From the NCBI GenBank assembly GCA_019419555.1, contig DXZR01000037.1:1-22466 (forward strand): a stretch of DNA of 22,466 nucleotides, read 5' to 3'. Each line of letters begins with the position of its first letter. Position 1 is the first letter of the stretch. Source of the stretch: Collinsella sp. GTDB lineage: Bacteria; Actinomycetota; Coriobacteriia; Coriobacteriales; Coriobacteriaceae. This document shows positions 13,963 to 21,871 of the stretch, one piece after another. The position numbers and the translations under genes were made by a program. The notes under the pieces were generated by a model, which saw only the letters and a program-made list of their open reading frames with translations, was not told the DNA's origin and did no database searches.

Positions 13963-14923
13963 AGAGGAATTCGCCTACTCGGTGGACTTCGGGTTCTAGG
14001 TCTACGTTGAATTGGTCTTTGACGGTTGCCTGGATGTGGCGGATGAGTTCGTCGACGTCGGCGGCGGTGGCGTGATCGGCGTTGACGATAAAGCCGCAGT
14101 GCTTTTCGCTTACCTGCGCGCCGCCGACAGCATGGCCGCGCAGTCCGGCATCCATGATGAGCTTGCCGGCAAAGTAACCCTCGGGGCGCTTGAAAGTGGA
14201 GCCGGCACTCGGCATGTCGAGCGGCTGCTTGTCCTCGCGGCGCTGGCGGTAGTCGTTCATGTCGGCCTTGATCATCGCGGCGTTGCCCGGTGCGAGGTTG
14301 AAGGTGGCAGAAAGAACGATAAAGCCGTCGTCGGCGATGCGGCTCTTGCGATAGCCCAGGTTGAGCTCGTCGACATCGAACTCGATGATGTTGCCGCTGC
14401 CGCGGGTGCCGTCGTCGAGCTGGCGAGCGGGTTTGTAGACGCGCACGGACTCCAGCACATCGGCCATGCAGACGCCGTAGGCACCGGCGTTCATGTAGCA
14501 GGCGCCGCCGACCGATCCGGGGATGCCCGAGATGGGCTCCATGCCGGTAAGGCCGGCCTCGGCTGCCGCCGCGGCGACATCGGAAAGCAAGGCACCGGCT
14601 GCCGCCGTGACATGCGTGCCGTCGACCGTAATGTCGGAGAGGCCCTTGCTCAGCGCCACGACAACGCCGCGGATACCCTTGTCGCCGACGAGCAGGTCGG
14701 AGCCGTTGCCCACGATGGTAAGCGGCAGGTCGCAGCGATAGCAGGTATCGAGCGTGGCGACGAGGCCCTGCTCAGTATCGGGCGTGACAAAGACGTCGGC
14801 CGGGCCGCCGATCTTAAACGTGGTGTGCTCGCGCATGGGCTCGCTCATCAACACGTTGTCCTCGCCGGCAACGCCAGCAAGTGCGCACAGCAGGTCCTCG
14901 TTAAAAAAGTCGTTCTCGTGCAT
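13961..14923 (-). CDS. murB: UDP-N-acetylenolpyruvoylglucosamine reductase
   Basis: A 320-residue FAD enzyme that reduces enolpyruvyl-UDP-GlcNAc to UDP-MurNAc with NADPH, in cytoplasmic peptidoglycan precursor synthesis. Seen are TTFKIGGPADVF, the FAD-binding GNGSDLLVGDKGIRG, the GIPGSVGGACYMNAGAYG loop, the catalytic SAGSTFKRP serine region with GYFAGKLIMDAGLRG, and the C-terminal PEVHRVGEF with the conserved Glu. ATG 14923 is preferred because AAGGCGG lies about eight bases upstream; a TTG at 14968 would add 15 unconserved residues. On the minus strand TATATT at 14967-14972 is a good -10. The gene stands alone and diverges from the LacI-type regulator. Confidence 0.95.
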   Translation of the reverse strand: MHENDFFNEDLLCALAGVAGEDNVLMSEPMREHTTFKIGGPADVFVTPDTEQGLVATLDTCYRCDLPLTIVGNGSDLLVGDKGIRGVVVALSKGLSDITVDGTHVTAAAGALLSDVAAAAAEAGLTGMEPISGIPGSVGGACYMNAGAYGVCMADVLESVRVYKPARQLDDGTRGSGNIIEFDVDELNLGYRKSRIADDGFIVLSATFNLAPGNAAMIKADMNDYRQRREDKQPLDMPSAGSTFKRPEGYFAGKLIMDAGLRGHAVGGAQVSEKHCGFIVNADHATAADVDELIRHIQATVKDQFNVDLEPEVHRVGEFL

Positions 14924-15065
14924 ACGAATATCCGCCTTTTGGTGGTCGTTGTCATCAATCGATTGCAATATACCCCACCCGGACGGATTTGGTGCGCTGG
15001 CGGCGATAAAACAGCCGTCTACCGGATTGGTAAAGTGTTTATCACCGAGGTAGAGGGGTAGTCGC

Positions 15066-15071
15066 TATACT
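15066..15071 (+). promoter_or_regulatory. Likely -10 of the LacI-family regulator gene
   Basis: TATACT lies 35 bases before the start codon. No good -35 is at 16-18 bases. A partly symmetric GTGTTTATCAC lies just upstream at about 15035-15045 and could be an autoregulatory site. Confidence 0.4.
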
Positions 15072-15106
15072 TTCAAGAGATTGCGCGTAAACCCGGAAGG
15101 AGCGAG

Positions 15107-16135
15107 ATGGCCAACAAAGTCACCCTCAAGCAGATCGCCCAGGAGGTGGGGCTTTCCCCCTCGTCGGTCTCGCTTGTGCTCAATAATCGGCCCTGTCGCA
15201 TCTCGGAAGAAAACCGCAAGCTCATCAAAGAGGTCGCGGCGCGCAACCACTATGTTCCCAACCAGATTGCGCGTAGCCTGGTCATGCGCGAGTCGCGCAC
15301 GCTGGGCCTTATCGTCCCTAACATCGAGAGCCGCTTTTTTGCCTCGCTTGCCGGCAGCTTGGAAAAGCGCTGCCGCGAGGACGGCTATGCGCTCTTTATT
15401 ACCAGCTCGGGCGGAAGTGCCGACGACGATCTGGAGCTGCTGCGCCAGCTGGTGACGCGCGGCGTCGACGGTGTCTTTCTGGTGGTGGGTGACGAGTTCT
15501 CCGACGACCGCGCCCTGCGCGAAGAAGTCAGCCATCTGCCTATCCCTGCCGTGATGGTCGACCGTGCCATTGAGGGGCTCGAGTGCGACAAGGTGATGTT
15601 CGACCACGAGATGGGTGGCTACATGGCCACCCGCTATCTGATCGAGCAGGGCCACCGTCGCATTGCCTGCTTGGTTAACGCACGCCGCTCCAATACGGGT
15701 CGCAAACGACTTGCCGGCTATGAGCGCGCACTGCGCGAGGTTGGCTTGCCTATCGACGCACGTTTAGAGTTTGAGAGCGAGTACTACATCCCGAGTGCCT
15801 ACGAGGCCTCGGAGGCGGTGCTCGCAACTGATGCTACCGCTGTGTTCGCAAGCTCGGATAACATCGCCCTCGGTCTGCTCAAGCGCTTGCACGAGATGGG
15901 GAAGAGCATCCCGGGCGACATCTCGGTGGTGAGTTACGACAACTCGGCCGCCGACGTTCTCTTTGAGCCGGCGCTGACCGCGATTGAGCAGGATCCAGGT
16001 ATCCTCGCGGAGCATGCTTTTGGCTGCATGTCCAAGCGTCTTGCCGGTAGGGGCGGTAGACGTGCCGAAGAAGTCGTTCTGGAGCCGGCGCTTATCGTGA
16101 AGGGCAGCGTGCTCGATCTTACCGAATGTAGCTAA
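15107..16135 (+). CDS. LacI-family transcriptional regulator
   Basis: A 342-residue repressor-type protein. The N-terminal HTH (VTLKQIAQEVGLSPSSVSLV) and the hinge helix region ending around VPNQIARSLVMRES are classic LacI. The periplasmic-binding-like effector domain starts with TLGLIVPNIESRFFASLAGS and contains GVFLVV, AVFASSDNIALGLL and the conserved GDISVVSYDNS. It should bind a palindromic operator and respond to a sugar or phosphosugar. AAGGAG lies eight bases before the ATG. No sugar operon adjoins it on the same strand, so its targets are unknown; the PTS operon about 2.4 kb downstream has its own GntR-type regulators nearer. Confidence 0.92.
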   Translation: MANKVTLKQIAQEVGLSPSSVSLVLNNRPCRISEENRKLIKEVAARNHYVPNQIARSLVMRESRTLGLIVPNIESRFFASLAGSLEKRCREDGYALFITSSGGSADDDLELLRQLVTRGVDGVFLVVGDEFSDDRALREEVSHLPIPAVMVDRAIEGLECDKVMFDHEMGGYMATRYLIEQGHRRIACLVNARRSNTGRKRLAGYERALREVGLPIDARLEFESEYYIPSAYEASEAVLATDATAVFASSDNIALGLLKRLHEMGKSIPGDISVVSYDNSAADVLFEPALTAIEQDPGILAEHAFGCMSKRLAGRGGRRAEEVVLEPALIVKGSVLDLTECS

Positions 16136-16189
16136 GCGTACTTGTTTGTTTGCATAGATTGCATGCGGAGTGTCCGCTATTTACCGGCG

Positions 16190-16262
16190 GGGCCGGGGTG
16201 CCTGCCTTGTTTTGAGAAGTTCGCGGAGCCCACTTCTCAAAACAAGGCAGGCACCCCGGCCC
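16190..16262. repeat. Perfect 31-bp inverted repeat after the LacI gene
   Basis: Arms 16190-16220 and 16232-16262 are exact reverse complements with an 11-base loop. It would form a very stable hairpin in RNA from either strand. No T-run follows on the plus strand, so a simple intrinsic terminator is not a full explanation. Confidence 0.88.
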
Positions 16263-16383
16263 TCGTCCGTGAACTCTTCCGCTGGGCGAGCTATAGACGC
16301 CGCGCACCGATGCGGTAAAGCGGTGGCTTGAAATTGGTGCTATATTCGGCTTGAGTTGTTTAATGCTAGTACGGGAGGCTGAT

Positions 16384-16872
16384 ATGGGGCTGTTCAAGAA
16401 GAAAAACCCGCAGGATGCCTTTGATCCCGATGTGTTTACCATCACGGATACGATTTTGGACCCGCCGCGGTTTACGTTTTTGCCGGCTATCTACCAGGAT
16501 GCCACGCGCCGCAAGTGGGCCGTGCATCAGCGCGGCGGCGAGCCGAAGATTTTTGACTATGCGGATGTGTTGCAGTGCGAAGTGGCCGAGGCGGGCGATC
16601 CGGAGGCCGAGGAAGTGGCCTCAAAACAGGAATTTGCCCAGCGTATCCTGGCAAATCCTGCCAAGGCGGCGAAAATAAACGCTGCCAAGCGTAATATGTG
16701 TCTTGGTATGGGCGTTGTTGTGGCGGTTCAGACGGGAAAAGACGAGGTTTCCAAATTAGAGATTCCCGTTATGACCGACGAAGTCAAACGCGATTCAAGT
16801 CTATATAAGTCGTATCGGAATGTCGCTGAGAAGATCAAGGCCGAATTTGATGCCATGGGAGGGCTGGTCTAA
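16384..16872 (+). CDS. Conserved-looking hypothetical cytoplasmic protein
   Basis: A 162-residue soluble protein with no signal peptide or membrane span. It opens MGLFKKKNPQDAFDPDVF, then has a central RFTFLPAIYQDATRRKWAV and IFDYADVLQCEVAEAGD stretch. The latter resembles the 'ySDIlsfelled' strand pattern of small PH-like bacterial domains. The C-terminal half is helical and Lys/Glu-rich. GGGAGG about six bases upstream fixes the ATG; an in-frame TTG at 16351 is less likely. It is separated from the GntR genes by 38 bases on the same strand and may be co-transcribed with them. I do not recognise the family. Confidence 0.7.
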   Translation: MGLFKKKNPQDAFDPDVFTITDTILDPPRFTFLPAIYQDATRRKWAVHQRGGEPKIFDYADVLQCEVAEAGDPEAEEVASKQEFAQRILANPAKAAKINAAKRNMCLGMGVVVAVQTGKDEVSKLEIPVMTDEVKRDSSLYKSYRNVAEKIKAEFDAMGGLV

Positions 16873-16910
16873 TTTTGGCGGCATACGTTTCTGAATGAGG
16901 AGTCTGTGCA

Positions 16911-17678
16911 ATGGCAGGCGAATCTTATGCAATTCCCCCCAAAGATCGTGCTGTTGAGGGAATTCTTTGGTATATCCAGCACCACCAGCTTGCCGGCGGC
17001 GATCGCCTGCCGGCTGAGCGCGTGCTGTGCGAAGAGATTGGCGTTTCGCGTACGGCGTTGCGCGCCGGTATCACGCGGCTCATCTCGTGTGGAACGCTCG
17101 AGAGCCGTCGCGGATCGGGTACGTATGTGTGTCCTCCCAAGCCGCTGAATATCTTCCAGGAAACGTATAACTTTTCCGATGCTGTGCGGACTGCCGGCCT
17201 GCACCCCTCTTCTCGTCTGGTTTCCACCGGGACCATCGAGGCGGATGAGGCGCTTGCCGACAAGCTTGGGGTGGCTGTGGGCGCTCCTTTACTCCGCATG
17301 CAGCGCATTCGACTTATAGAGGGCGAGCCGGCGTCAATCGAGACCGCTCACGTTAACCTGTCCCTGTGCCCCGCGCTTCCCGAGCACGATTTTGAGTGTG
17401 AGAGCCTTTACGATGTCTTGCTCAAAGAAGGTGGCGTGCGTGTTGAGCATGGACGTGAGCATATCTCCATCTCGCGTTTGAACGCCGAAGAGGCCGAGCT
17501 GCTCCAGCAAGAAGAGGGAACGCCGGTGTTCTATGAGAGCTCGATCGAATTTGATAAGGACATGCGTTTTGTGGAGCATTGTAAATCGGTGATTTTGCCC
17601 ACAAAGTTCCGCTTTGCCGATAACGGCGAAGAGAACGGCATGAGGAGCGTGGCAGGTGAACAATGGCTGAAACAGTAG
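16911..17678 (+). CDS. GntR-family (HutC/UTRA) transcriptional regulator 1
   Basis: A 255-residue regulator. The winged HTH at about 12-75 shows LAGGDRLPAERVLCEEIGVS with RTALRAGITRLISCGTLESR and GSGTYV, the standard GntR wing. The UTRA effector domain follows, with LLRMQRIRLIEGEPASIETA and VFYESSIEFDKD motifs, which in this subfamily bind sugar phosphates or amino-acid derivatives. GAGGAG lies about eight bases before the ATG. Its end overlaps the start of a second UTRA regulator by 16 bases, so the two are translationally coupled. The fructosamine-type operon begins about 0.9 kb further on; a repressor role there is the best inference. Confidence 0.9.
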   Translation: MAGESYAIPPKDRAVEGILWYIQHHQLAGGDRLPAERVLCEEIGVSRTALRAGITRLISCGTLESRRGSGTYVCPPKPLNIFQETYNFSDAVRTAGLHPSSRLVSTGTIEADEALADKLGVAVGAPLLRMQRIRLIEGEPASIETAHVNLSLCPALPEHDFECESLYDVLLKEGGVRVEHGREHISISRLNAEEAELLQQEEGTPVFYESSIEFDKDMRFVEHCKSVILPTKFRFADNGEENGMRSVAGEQWLKQ

Positions 17679-18376
17679 ATGCCACCCCGGTTTATATGCG
17701 CATTCGACGCCGCATCGAGGAACGTATCGAGCGCGGTATATATCCCACGGGTTCCATGATTCCGTCCGAAAAAGACCTTGCCGAGGAATTTGGTACGACA
17801 CGCTTGACCATCCGAAGCGCTGTCGATGAACTGGTTCGGCGCGGGCAGATTCGCCGTGTTCGGGGAAAAGGTGCCTTTGTGGCGCAGAAAGTACCTGCTT
17901 TTTTTGAACGCGCGGTCGGTTTCCGTGAATCGGTCCGTGCTTCGGGCGGCGAGCCGTCCGTCCGTATTCTCGCGCGTTCCAAGCGTTATGCGGGGCCATA
18001 TTACGCCGACCTGTTTGGCATCGCCGAGGACGACCTGCTCTATTCCGTTCGACGCCTGAACTGCATAAACGGTAGCCCCGTATCGATTGAGACGGCGCTG
18101 ATTCCCTGCCTGCTGTTCCCAACCATCGAAGATATTGACGTGTCGGTCTTCAGTTTGTACGAGACCTATGAGATGCTGGGCCGAAAGCCAGTCATGGCAC
18201 AGGAAAAGCTCGATATCGAAGCGCTGGGCGCACGAGATGCCGGCCTCCTTGGACTGGAACAGGGCGATCTTGTTTTGCTTTTGGAATGCGTGAGCTATGA
18301 CGCGAGCGGTCAGGCTATCGAGTATGTAAAGTCCTTCAATCGTGGCGATACGGGCGGCTACACCTATACGTACTAG
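17663..18376 (+). CDS. GntR-family (HutC/UTRA) transcriptional regulator 2
   Basis: A 237-residue regulator of the same subfamily but clearly diverged from its neighbour. HTH: IYPTGSMIPSEKDLAEEFGT with TRLTIRSAVDELVRRGQIRR and GKGAFV. UTRA: LLYSVRRLNCINGSPVSIET and the final ECVSYDASGQAIEYVKSFNR, the typical UTRA last strand. AGGTGA lies seven bases before the ATG. It ends 193 bases before the first deglycase-like gene, and that gap carries HutC-type operator-like palindromes. A heteromeric pair, or two regulators responding to different amine-sugar phosphates, is possible. Confidence 0.9.
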   Translation: MAETVDATPVYMRIRRRIEERIERGIYPTGSMIPSEKDLAEEFGTTRLTIRSAVDELVRRGQIRRVRGKGAFVAQKVPAFFERAVGFRESVRASGGEPSVRILARSKRYAGPYYADLFGIAEDDLLYSVRRLNCINGSPVSIETALIPCLLFPTIEDIDVSVFSLYETYEMLGRKPVMAQEKLDIEALGARDAGLLGLEQGDLVLLLECVSYDASGQAIEYVKSFNRGDTGGYTYTY

Positions 18377-18432
18377 CTGGTATTTTGTGAATAACGGCTG
18401 GGAAACTAACCAGTTTTGATCGTTGAGTCAGC

Positions 18433-18442
18433 TGTATATACA
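18433..18442. promoter_or_regulatory. HutC-type GntR operator candidate
   Basis: TGTATATACA is a perfect 10-bp palindrome and fits the HutC-subfamily consensus GT(A/C)TA(G/T)AC exactly. It lies about 130 bases before the first sugar-operon gene. Confidence 0.5.
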
Positions 18443-18529
18443 ACCTTACAGGGCTCAAAATCGACCGTTCGCCGATGGGGATAAATTAATCGACAAAGAG
18501 GTATCAAAAAGCCGTAACCTGTAACTGTG

Positions 18530-18548
18530 ATTGGTATCAAATACTAAT
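18530..18548. promoter_or_regulatory. Second operator candidate before the deglycase operon
   Basis: ATTGGTAT-CAA-ATACTAAT is an 8+3+8 inverted repeat with one mismatched position per arm. Its GGTATCAAA core is repeated directly at 18500-18508, 33 bases upstream, about three helical turns. It sits 21 bases before the start codon, where a bound repressor would block transcription. Confidence 0.5.
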
Positions 18549-18569
18549 GATTTGTTACGAGGTGAGACG

Positions 18570-19685
18570 ATGAAGATGCTCGATTACGTTCAGCTTGCCC
18601 ATGTGCGTATGGGGGAGAACCTCGAGCGTTCGTCTGAGCTGGTAGCGCAGCTCGTTGATATTTTCCAGTCCGGTTCTTTTGACGCGCTGCGCATCGTTGC
18701 TTCGGGTTCGTCGCGCCATGCCGCCGATTGCGCCCGCGATTACCTGCAAGATGCCCTGCAAATGCAGGTGTCCGTTGTGACGCCCGAGGCCTTCGTCGAT
18801 TTTGAACACACCTATCCGCAGCATGTGCTCAACATTGCCGTTTCGCAGAGTGGCTATTCGACCAATACGATTGCGGCGCTCGATTACATGCGCGCACACG
18901 ATATGGCTGCAGTTGCGCTCACGGCAAACGTCGAGGCACCCATCAAGGAACACGCTGACATCGTTCTTGACTACGGTGTGGGCGTCGAGTCGGTGGACTT
19001 TGTGACTCTGGGCGTCGAGGTGCTCGTTGAGTACCTGGTGCTCTTTGGTATTTACGGCGGTCAGGCGCGCGGAACGATTGACGCCAAGGGCGTTGCCCAG
19101 CGTCTTGACGACCTGCGTGAGGCTATCCAGGCCAATGCCGTGATGTGCAAGACCGCCGAGGCATATGTCCAAGACCACATGCTCGAGCTTTCTGAGCACA
19201 CGCCCGCCATGGTCGTCGGCAACGGCCCCAACTATGGCGTTGCCGAAGAGGCGGCCCTCAAGCTGAGCGAGACCATCAAGATTCCTGCCATGCATCACGA
19301 AGGCGAGGAGTTCGTCCACGGTCCCGAGATGCAGATCGTTCCGGGCTATCTGGTGTTTATCGTCGACGATCCGCAGGGGTCGGAGCGTCTTGCGAATATC
19401 GCTGATGCGCTATCGAACGTTACGACAAAAACGGTGCTGCTCACGGCCCATCCCAAGGGTAGGGCTCACGAGGTTGCGGTGCCTCAGGTGGCTCCGCTGC
19501 TCAGCGCAATTCCCAATCTTGTGTTCTTCCAGACGATTGCGGCCATGATAGCCGAGCGTTTGAAGTCATGGGACGTGCACCCGTATCTTGATGCCGTCTC
19601 CAAGCAAATGGAGGTCAAGGCAGAGGGCTACGAAGAGTCAGTCAATGCGCTTAAGGCCAAAGCGGCCGAGTGTTACGGAATGTAA
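18570..19685 (+). CDS. Double-SIS-domain protein, sugar-amine phosphate deglycase/isomerase type
   Basis: A 371-residue protein with two SIS domains: one around residues 40-180 (RIVASGSSRHAADCARDYLQ; VSQSGYSTNTIAA) and one around 200-345 (VVGNGPNYGVAEEAALKLSE; HHEGEEFVHGPEMQIVPG). The layout is that of the isomerase half of GlmS and of fructosamine-6-phosphate deglycases such as those in frl and gfr operons. There is no glutaminase domain, so it is not GlmS. GAGGTGA about six bases upstream fixes ATG 18570; an in-frame GTG start at 18531 would fall inside the putative operator. First gene of a PTS operon. Exact substrate is inference: an Amadori-type or amino-sugar phosphate. Confidence 0.82.
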   Translation: MKMLDYVQLAHVRMGENLERSSELVAQLVDIFQSGSFDALRIVASGSSRHAADCARDYLQDALQMQVSVVTPEAFVDFEHTYPQHVLNIAVSQSGYSTNTIAALDYMRAHDMAAVALTANVEAPIKEHADIVLDYGVGVESVDFVTLGVEVLVEYLVLFGIYGGQARGTIDAKGVAQRLDDLREAIQANAVMCKTAEAYVQDHMLELSEHTPAMVVGNGPNYGVAEEAALKLSETIKIPAMHHEGEEFVHGPEMQIVPGYLVFIVDDPQGSERLANIADALSNVTTKTVLLTAHPKGRAHEVAVPQVAPLLSAIPNLVFFQTIAAMIAERLKSWDVHPYLDAVSKQMEVKAEGYEESVNALKAKAAECYGM

Positions 19686-19745
19686 GCGGGTTTTGATGCC
19701 CGTTGGCATGGGGGATGTGGAAACAACCCCAGAAAGGAGAGACAA

Positions 19746-20807
19746 ATGAAGGAAACCGAGAAGATCGAGATCATGCATTTCGACCAGGAGGGCTATCTCG
19801 AGGACGGCAAGGCGCTCTACGAGACCGGCAAGAAGATGACCGCGCTCGCCGACAAGGTCGCCGACGAGGGCTACGACGCCGTGTTCCTGATGGGCGTCGG
19901 CGGCACCTGGGACGAGCTCATGCAGCTCGAGTACCTCATGAACAAGTTCGGCGACCGCGACCTCGAGGTCTACCTGATCCACGCCGCCGAGTGGAACGCC
20001 ATGGGCCACAAGCGCATGACCGAGAAGTCCGTCGTGCTCACCGCCTCCGAGTCCGGCACCACCCCCGAGGTCCTCGAGGCCGTCAAGAAGATGAAGGACA
20101 TGGGCGTGCGCGTCTACGCCATGACCAAGCCCGAGGGCCCCATCGGCCAGGCTGTGGGCGCCGAGAACTGCGTCGCCATGGCTTCTGACCATGGTTCGGG
20201 CGGCTGCGAGAAGGGCTACTACCTCGCCGACTGCTTCGGCCTGCGCCTGCTCAATCGCCGCGGCTGCTTCCCCAAGTTTGACCTGTTTATCGAGCAGACC
20301 AAGGACATCTGGAAGGACATGCTCGATATCCGCAAGCGCTTCGAGCCGCGCGCCGAGGAGCTCGCCAAGAAGTACGCCCTGGCCCCCTACACCATGTTCA
20401 TCGGCTCCGGCGCCCTGTGGGGCGAGACCATTCTCTTCTCGATGTGCATCCTCGAGGAGATGCAGTGGAAGCGCACCCGCTACATCACCTCGGCCGACTT
20501 CTTCCACGGCACCCTCGAGCTCGTGGAGCCCGGCGTCCCCGTGTTCCTGTTCATGGGCGAGGACGAGAACCGCAAGCTCGACGAGCGCGTCCGCGCGTTC
20601 CTAACCCGCGGCGTGACCGGTGACACCGACATCAACATCATCGACACCGCCGAGTTCGCGATCCCCGGCCTTGACGACGAGTTCCGCGTCATCGTCTCCC
20701 CGTGGATTCTGACGGTGCTCGTGACCGACCGCCTGGCTCGCTACTACGAGACGGTCACCAAGCACAACCTCAAGTATCGTCGCTACTATCACCAGTTCGA
20801 CTACTAA
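19746..20807 (+). CDS. FrlB-like SIS-domain deglycase (fructosamine 6-phosphate type)
   Basis: A 353-residue SIS protein. Seen are AVFLMGVGGTWDELMQLEYL, VVLTASESGTTPEVLEAVKK, the middle YTMFIGSGALWGETILFS, and the SADFFHGTLELVEPGVPVFL stretch with GEDENRKLDERV and a C-terminal RRYYHQFDY. This order and the ADFFHGTLE motif match FrlB-type fructoselysine-6-phosphate deglycases, which release lysine and glucose-6-phosphate. Salmonella gfr operons likewise pair two SIS deglycases with a mannose-family PTS, and fructoselysine use has been reported in Collinsella. AAAGGAGAG precedes the ATG. Codon use is more strongly C/G-ending than in the neighbouring genes, suggesting high expression. It could instead act on glucoselysine or another Amadori adduct. 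Confidence 0.85.
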   Translation: MKETEKIEIMHFDQEGYLEDGKALYETGKKMTALADKVADEGYDAVFLMGVGGTWDELMQLEYLMNKFGDRDLEVYLIHAAEWNAMGHKRMTEKSVVLTASESGTTPEVLEAVKKMKDMGVRVYAMTKPEGPIGQAVGAENCVAMASDHGSGGCEKGYYLADCFGLRLLNRRGCFPKFDLFIEQTKDIWKDMLDIRKRFEPRAEELAKKYALAPYTMFIGSGALWGETILFSMCILEEMQWKRTRYITSADFFHGTLELVEPGVPVFLFMGEDENRKLDERVRAFLTRGVTGDTDINIIDTAEFAIPGLDDEFRVIVSPWILTVLVTDRLARYYETVTKHNLKYRRYYHQFDY

Positions 20808-20853
20808 AGAAAACGGGTGCGGGAACGTGCCGGGCTATTGAGAGGAACACAGA

Positions 20854-21273
20854 ATGAGACAGTACATCATCGCCAGCCATGCGCACTTCGCTACCGGCAT
20901 CAAGGAGAGCGTCGAGCTGCTCTCGGGCGCGCGCGACAACGTCCACGATCTTTCGATGTTCGTCGATGATCGCATGGACGTGGCCGAGGAGGCCCAAAAA
21001 CTGCTGGCGGGCATGTCTGCCGACGATGATGTCGTTGTCTGCACCGATCTCTTTGGCGGCAGCGTCAACAACGAGTTCACCAAGATCGTCCAGACGCGTC
21101 CCCGCACGTACCTCGTTACCAACATGAACCTTCCTCTGCTCATCCAGCTGCTGTTCTCTGACGAGTCGGCGCCGGTTGAGGAGACGATTCGCGCCATCGT
21201 CGCTGCGGACGATACGCGCGTGAAGTTTGTCAACGACCTATTGGTCGATGACGACGAGGAAGAAGAGTTCTAA
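20854..21273 (+). CDS. PTS mannose-family EIIA component
   Basis: A 139-residue cytoplasmic phosphocarrier. The N-terminus MRQYIIASHAHFATGI carries the phosphorylatable His (H9) of the Man-family EIIA motif. VVVCTDLFGGSVNNEF is the conserved D-x-F-GGS segment, and TNMNLPLLIQLL follows. The C-terminus is an acidic tail (DDDEEEEF). It takes phosphate from HPr and passes it to the EIIB two genes' width downstream. Unlike E. coli ManX it is not fused to EIIB. GAGAGG lies eight bases before the ATG; the preceding deglycase is 46 bases away. Confidence 0.92.
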   Translation: MRQYIIASHAHFATGIKESVELLSGARDNVHDLSMFVDDRMDVAEEAQKLLAGMSADDDVVVCTDLFGGSVNNEFTKIVQTRPRTYLVTNMNLPLLIQLLFSDESAPVEETIRAIVAADDTRVKFVNDLLVDDDEEEEF

Positions 21274-21330
21274 TCCGCAGCACCTATTGACATGCCGTAA
21301 GACGGCGCAAGACCTTTGGGGGGTCACATT

Positions 21331-21813
21331 ATGATTCAGCTACTTCGCGTTGACCATCGCCTGCTTCATGGCCAGGTCGCAGTTTCCTGGGTTCAGGGCC
21401 TTGGCTCCAACTGCATCTTCTGCGTGGGCGATAAGGTCGCTAACGACCCGGTGTGGAAGACGACGCTCAAGATGGGCAAGCCTGCCGGCTGCAAGCTCGT
21501 CATCAAAGATATGGAGCATGCAATCGAAGCTATCAACTCGGGCGTGACCGACAAGTACAAGATGATTATCTGCGTCGCCACTATCGCTGAGGCAAAGCAG
21601 CTTGTTGAGGGCTGCCCGCAGATCAAGTCGGTCAACCTGGGCAACACCAAGCCCAAGGACGAGAAGCGTCCCGACGCTCGTCAGGTCTCTCGTCAGATCT
21701 TCCTGACCGCGGCTGAGGAAGCCGATGTGCGCGAGATGCTGGATCGTGGCGTTGAGGTCGAGATTCGACCCCTGGCCGATGACCCCAAGGTTGACTGCGC
21801 CAGCGTGCTCTAG
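21331..21813 (+). CDS. PTS mannose/fructose/sorbose-family EIIB component
   Basis: A 160-residue protein starting MIQLLRVDHRLLHGQVAVSW; H13 in RLLHGQ is the phosphorylated His of the family. Further on come the conserved NDPVWKTTLKM-like helix, NLGNTKP, and a TAAEEADVREMLDRGVEVEI helix typical of the C-terminal part. It transfers phosphate to the sugar bound by EIIC/EIID. A GGGGGG-rich site about six bases upstream favours ATG 21331 over an in-frame TTG at 21316. The gene follows EIIA by 57 bases. Confidence 0.93.
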   Translation: MIQLLRVDHRLLHGQVAVSWVQGLGSNCIFCVGDKVANDPVWKTTLKMGKPAGCKLVIKDMEHAIEAINSGVTDKYKMIICVATIAEAKQLVEGCPQIKSVNLGNTKPKDEKRPDARQVSRQIFLTAAEEADVREMLDRGVEVEIRPLADDPKVDCASVL

Positions 21814-21824
21814 GCGTTTAAATT

Positions 21825-21844
21825 CGAAGAGTCTGAGCTCTTCG
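21825..21844 (+). promoter_or_regulatory. Intercistronic hairpin between EIIB and EIIC
   Basis: CGAAGAG (21825-21831) pairs with CTCTTCG (21838-21844) across six bases. There is no T-run. It may tune expression or protect the upstream mRNA. Confidence 0.4.
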
Positions 21845-21871
21845 TAGTGTCCTATATGGAAAGGGGGATGT

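Noticed and set aside
14012..15061. 349-codon plus-strand ORF opposite murB
   Set aside because: Shadow of a high-GC gene: the antisense frame of clear murB motifs, with Ala/Val/Asp-rich sequence and no domain.
13753..16262. The two long inverted repeats as parts of a CRISPR array
   Set aside because: Each occurs once with self-complementary arms; no regularly spaced direct repeats and no cas genes.
18377..18417. Terminator after the second GntR gene (CTGGT ... ACCAG then TTTT)
   Set aside because: Only a 5-bp stem with a long loop; too weak to list as a feature.
19638..20507. 289-codon minus-strand ORF opposite the FrlB-like gene
   Set aside because: Low-complexity His/Leu/Glu/Val pattern typical of antisense to high-GC codons.
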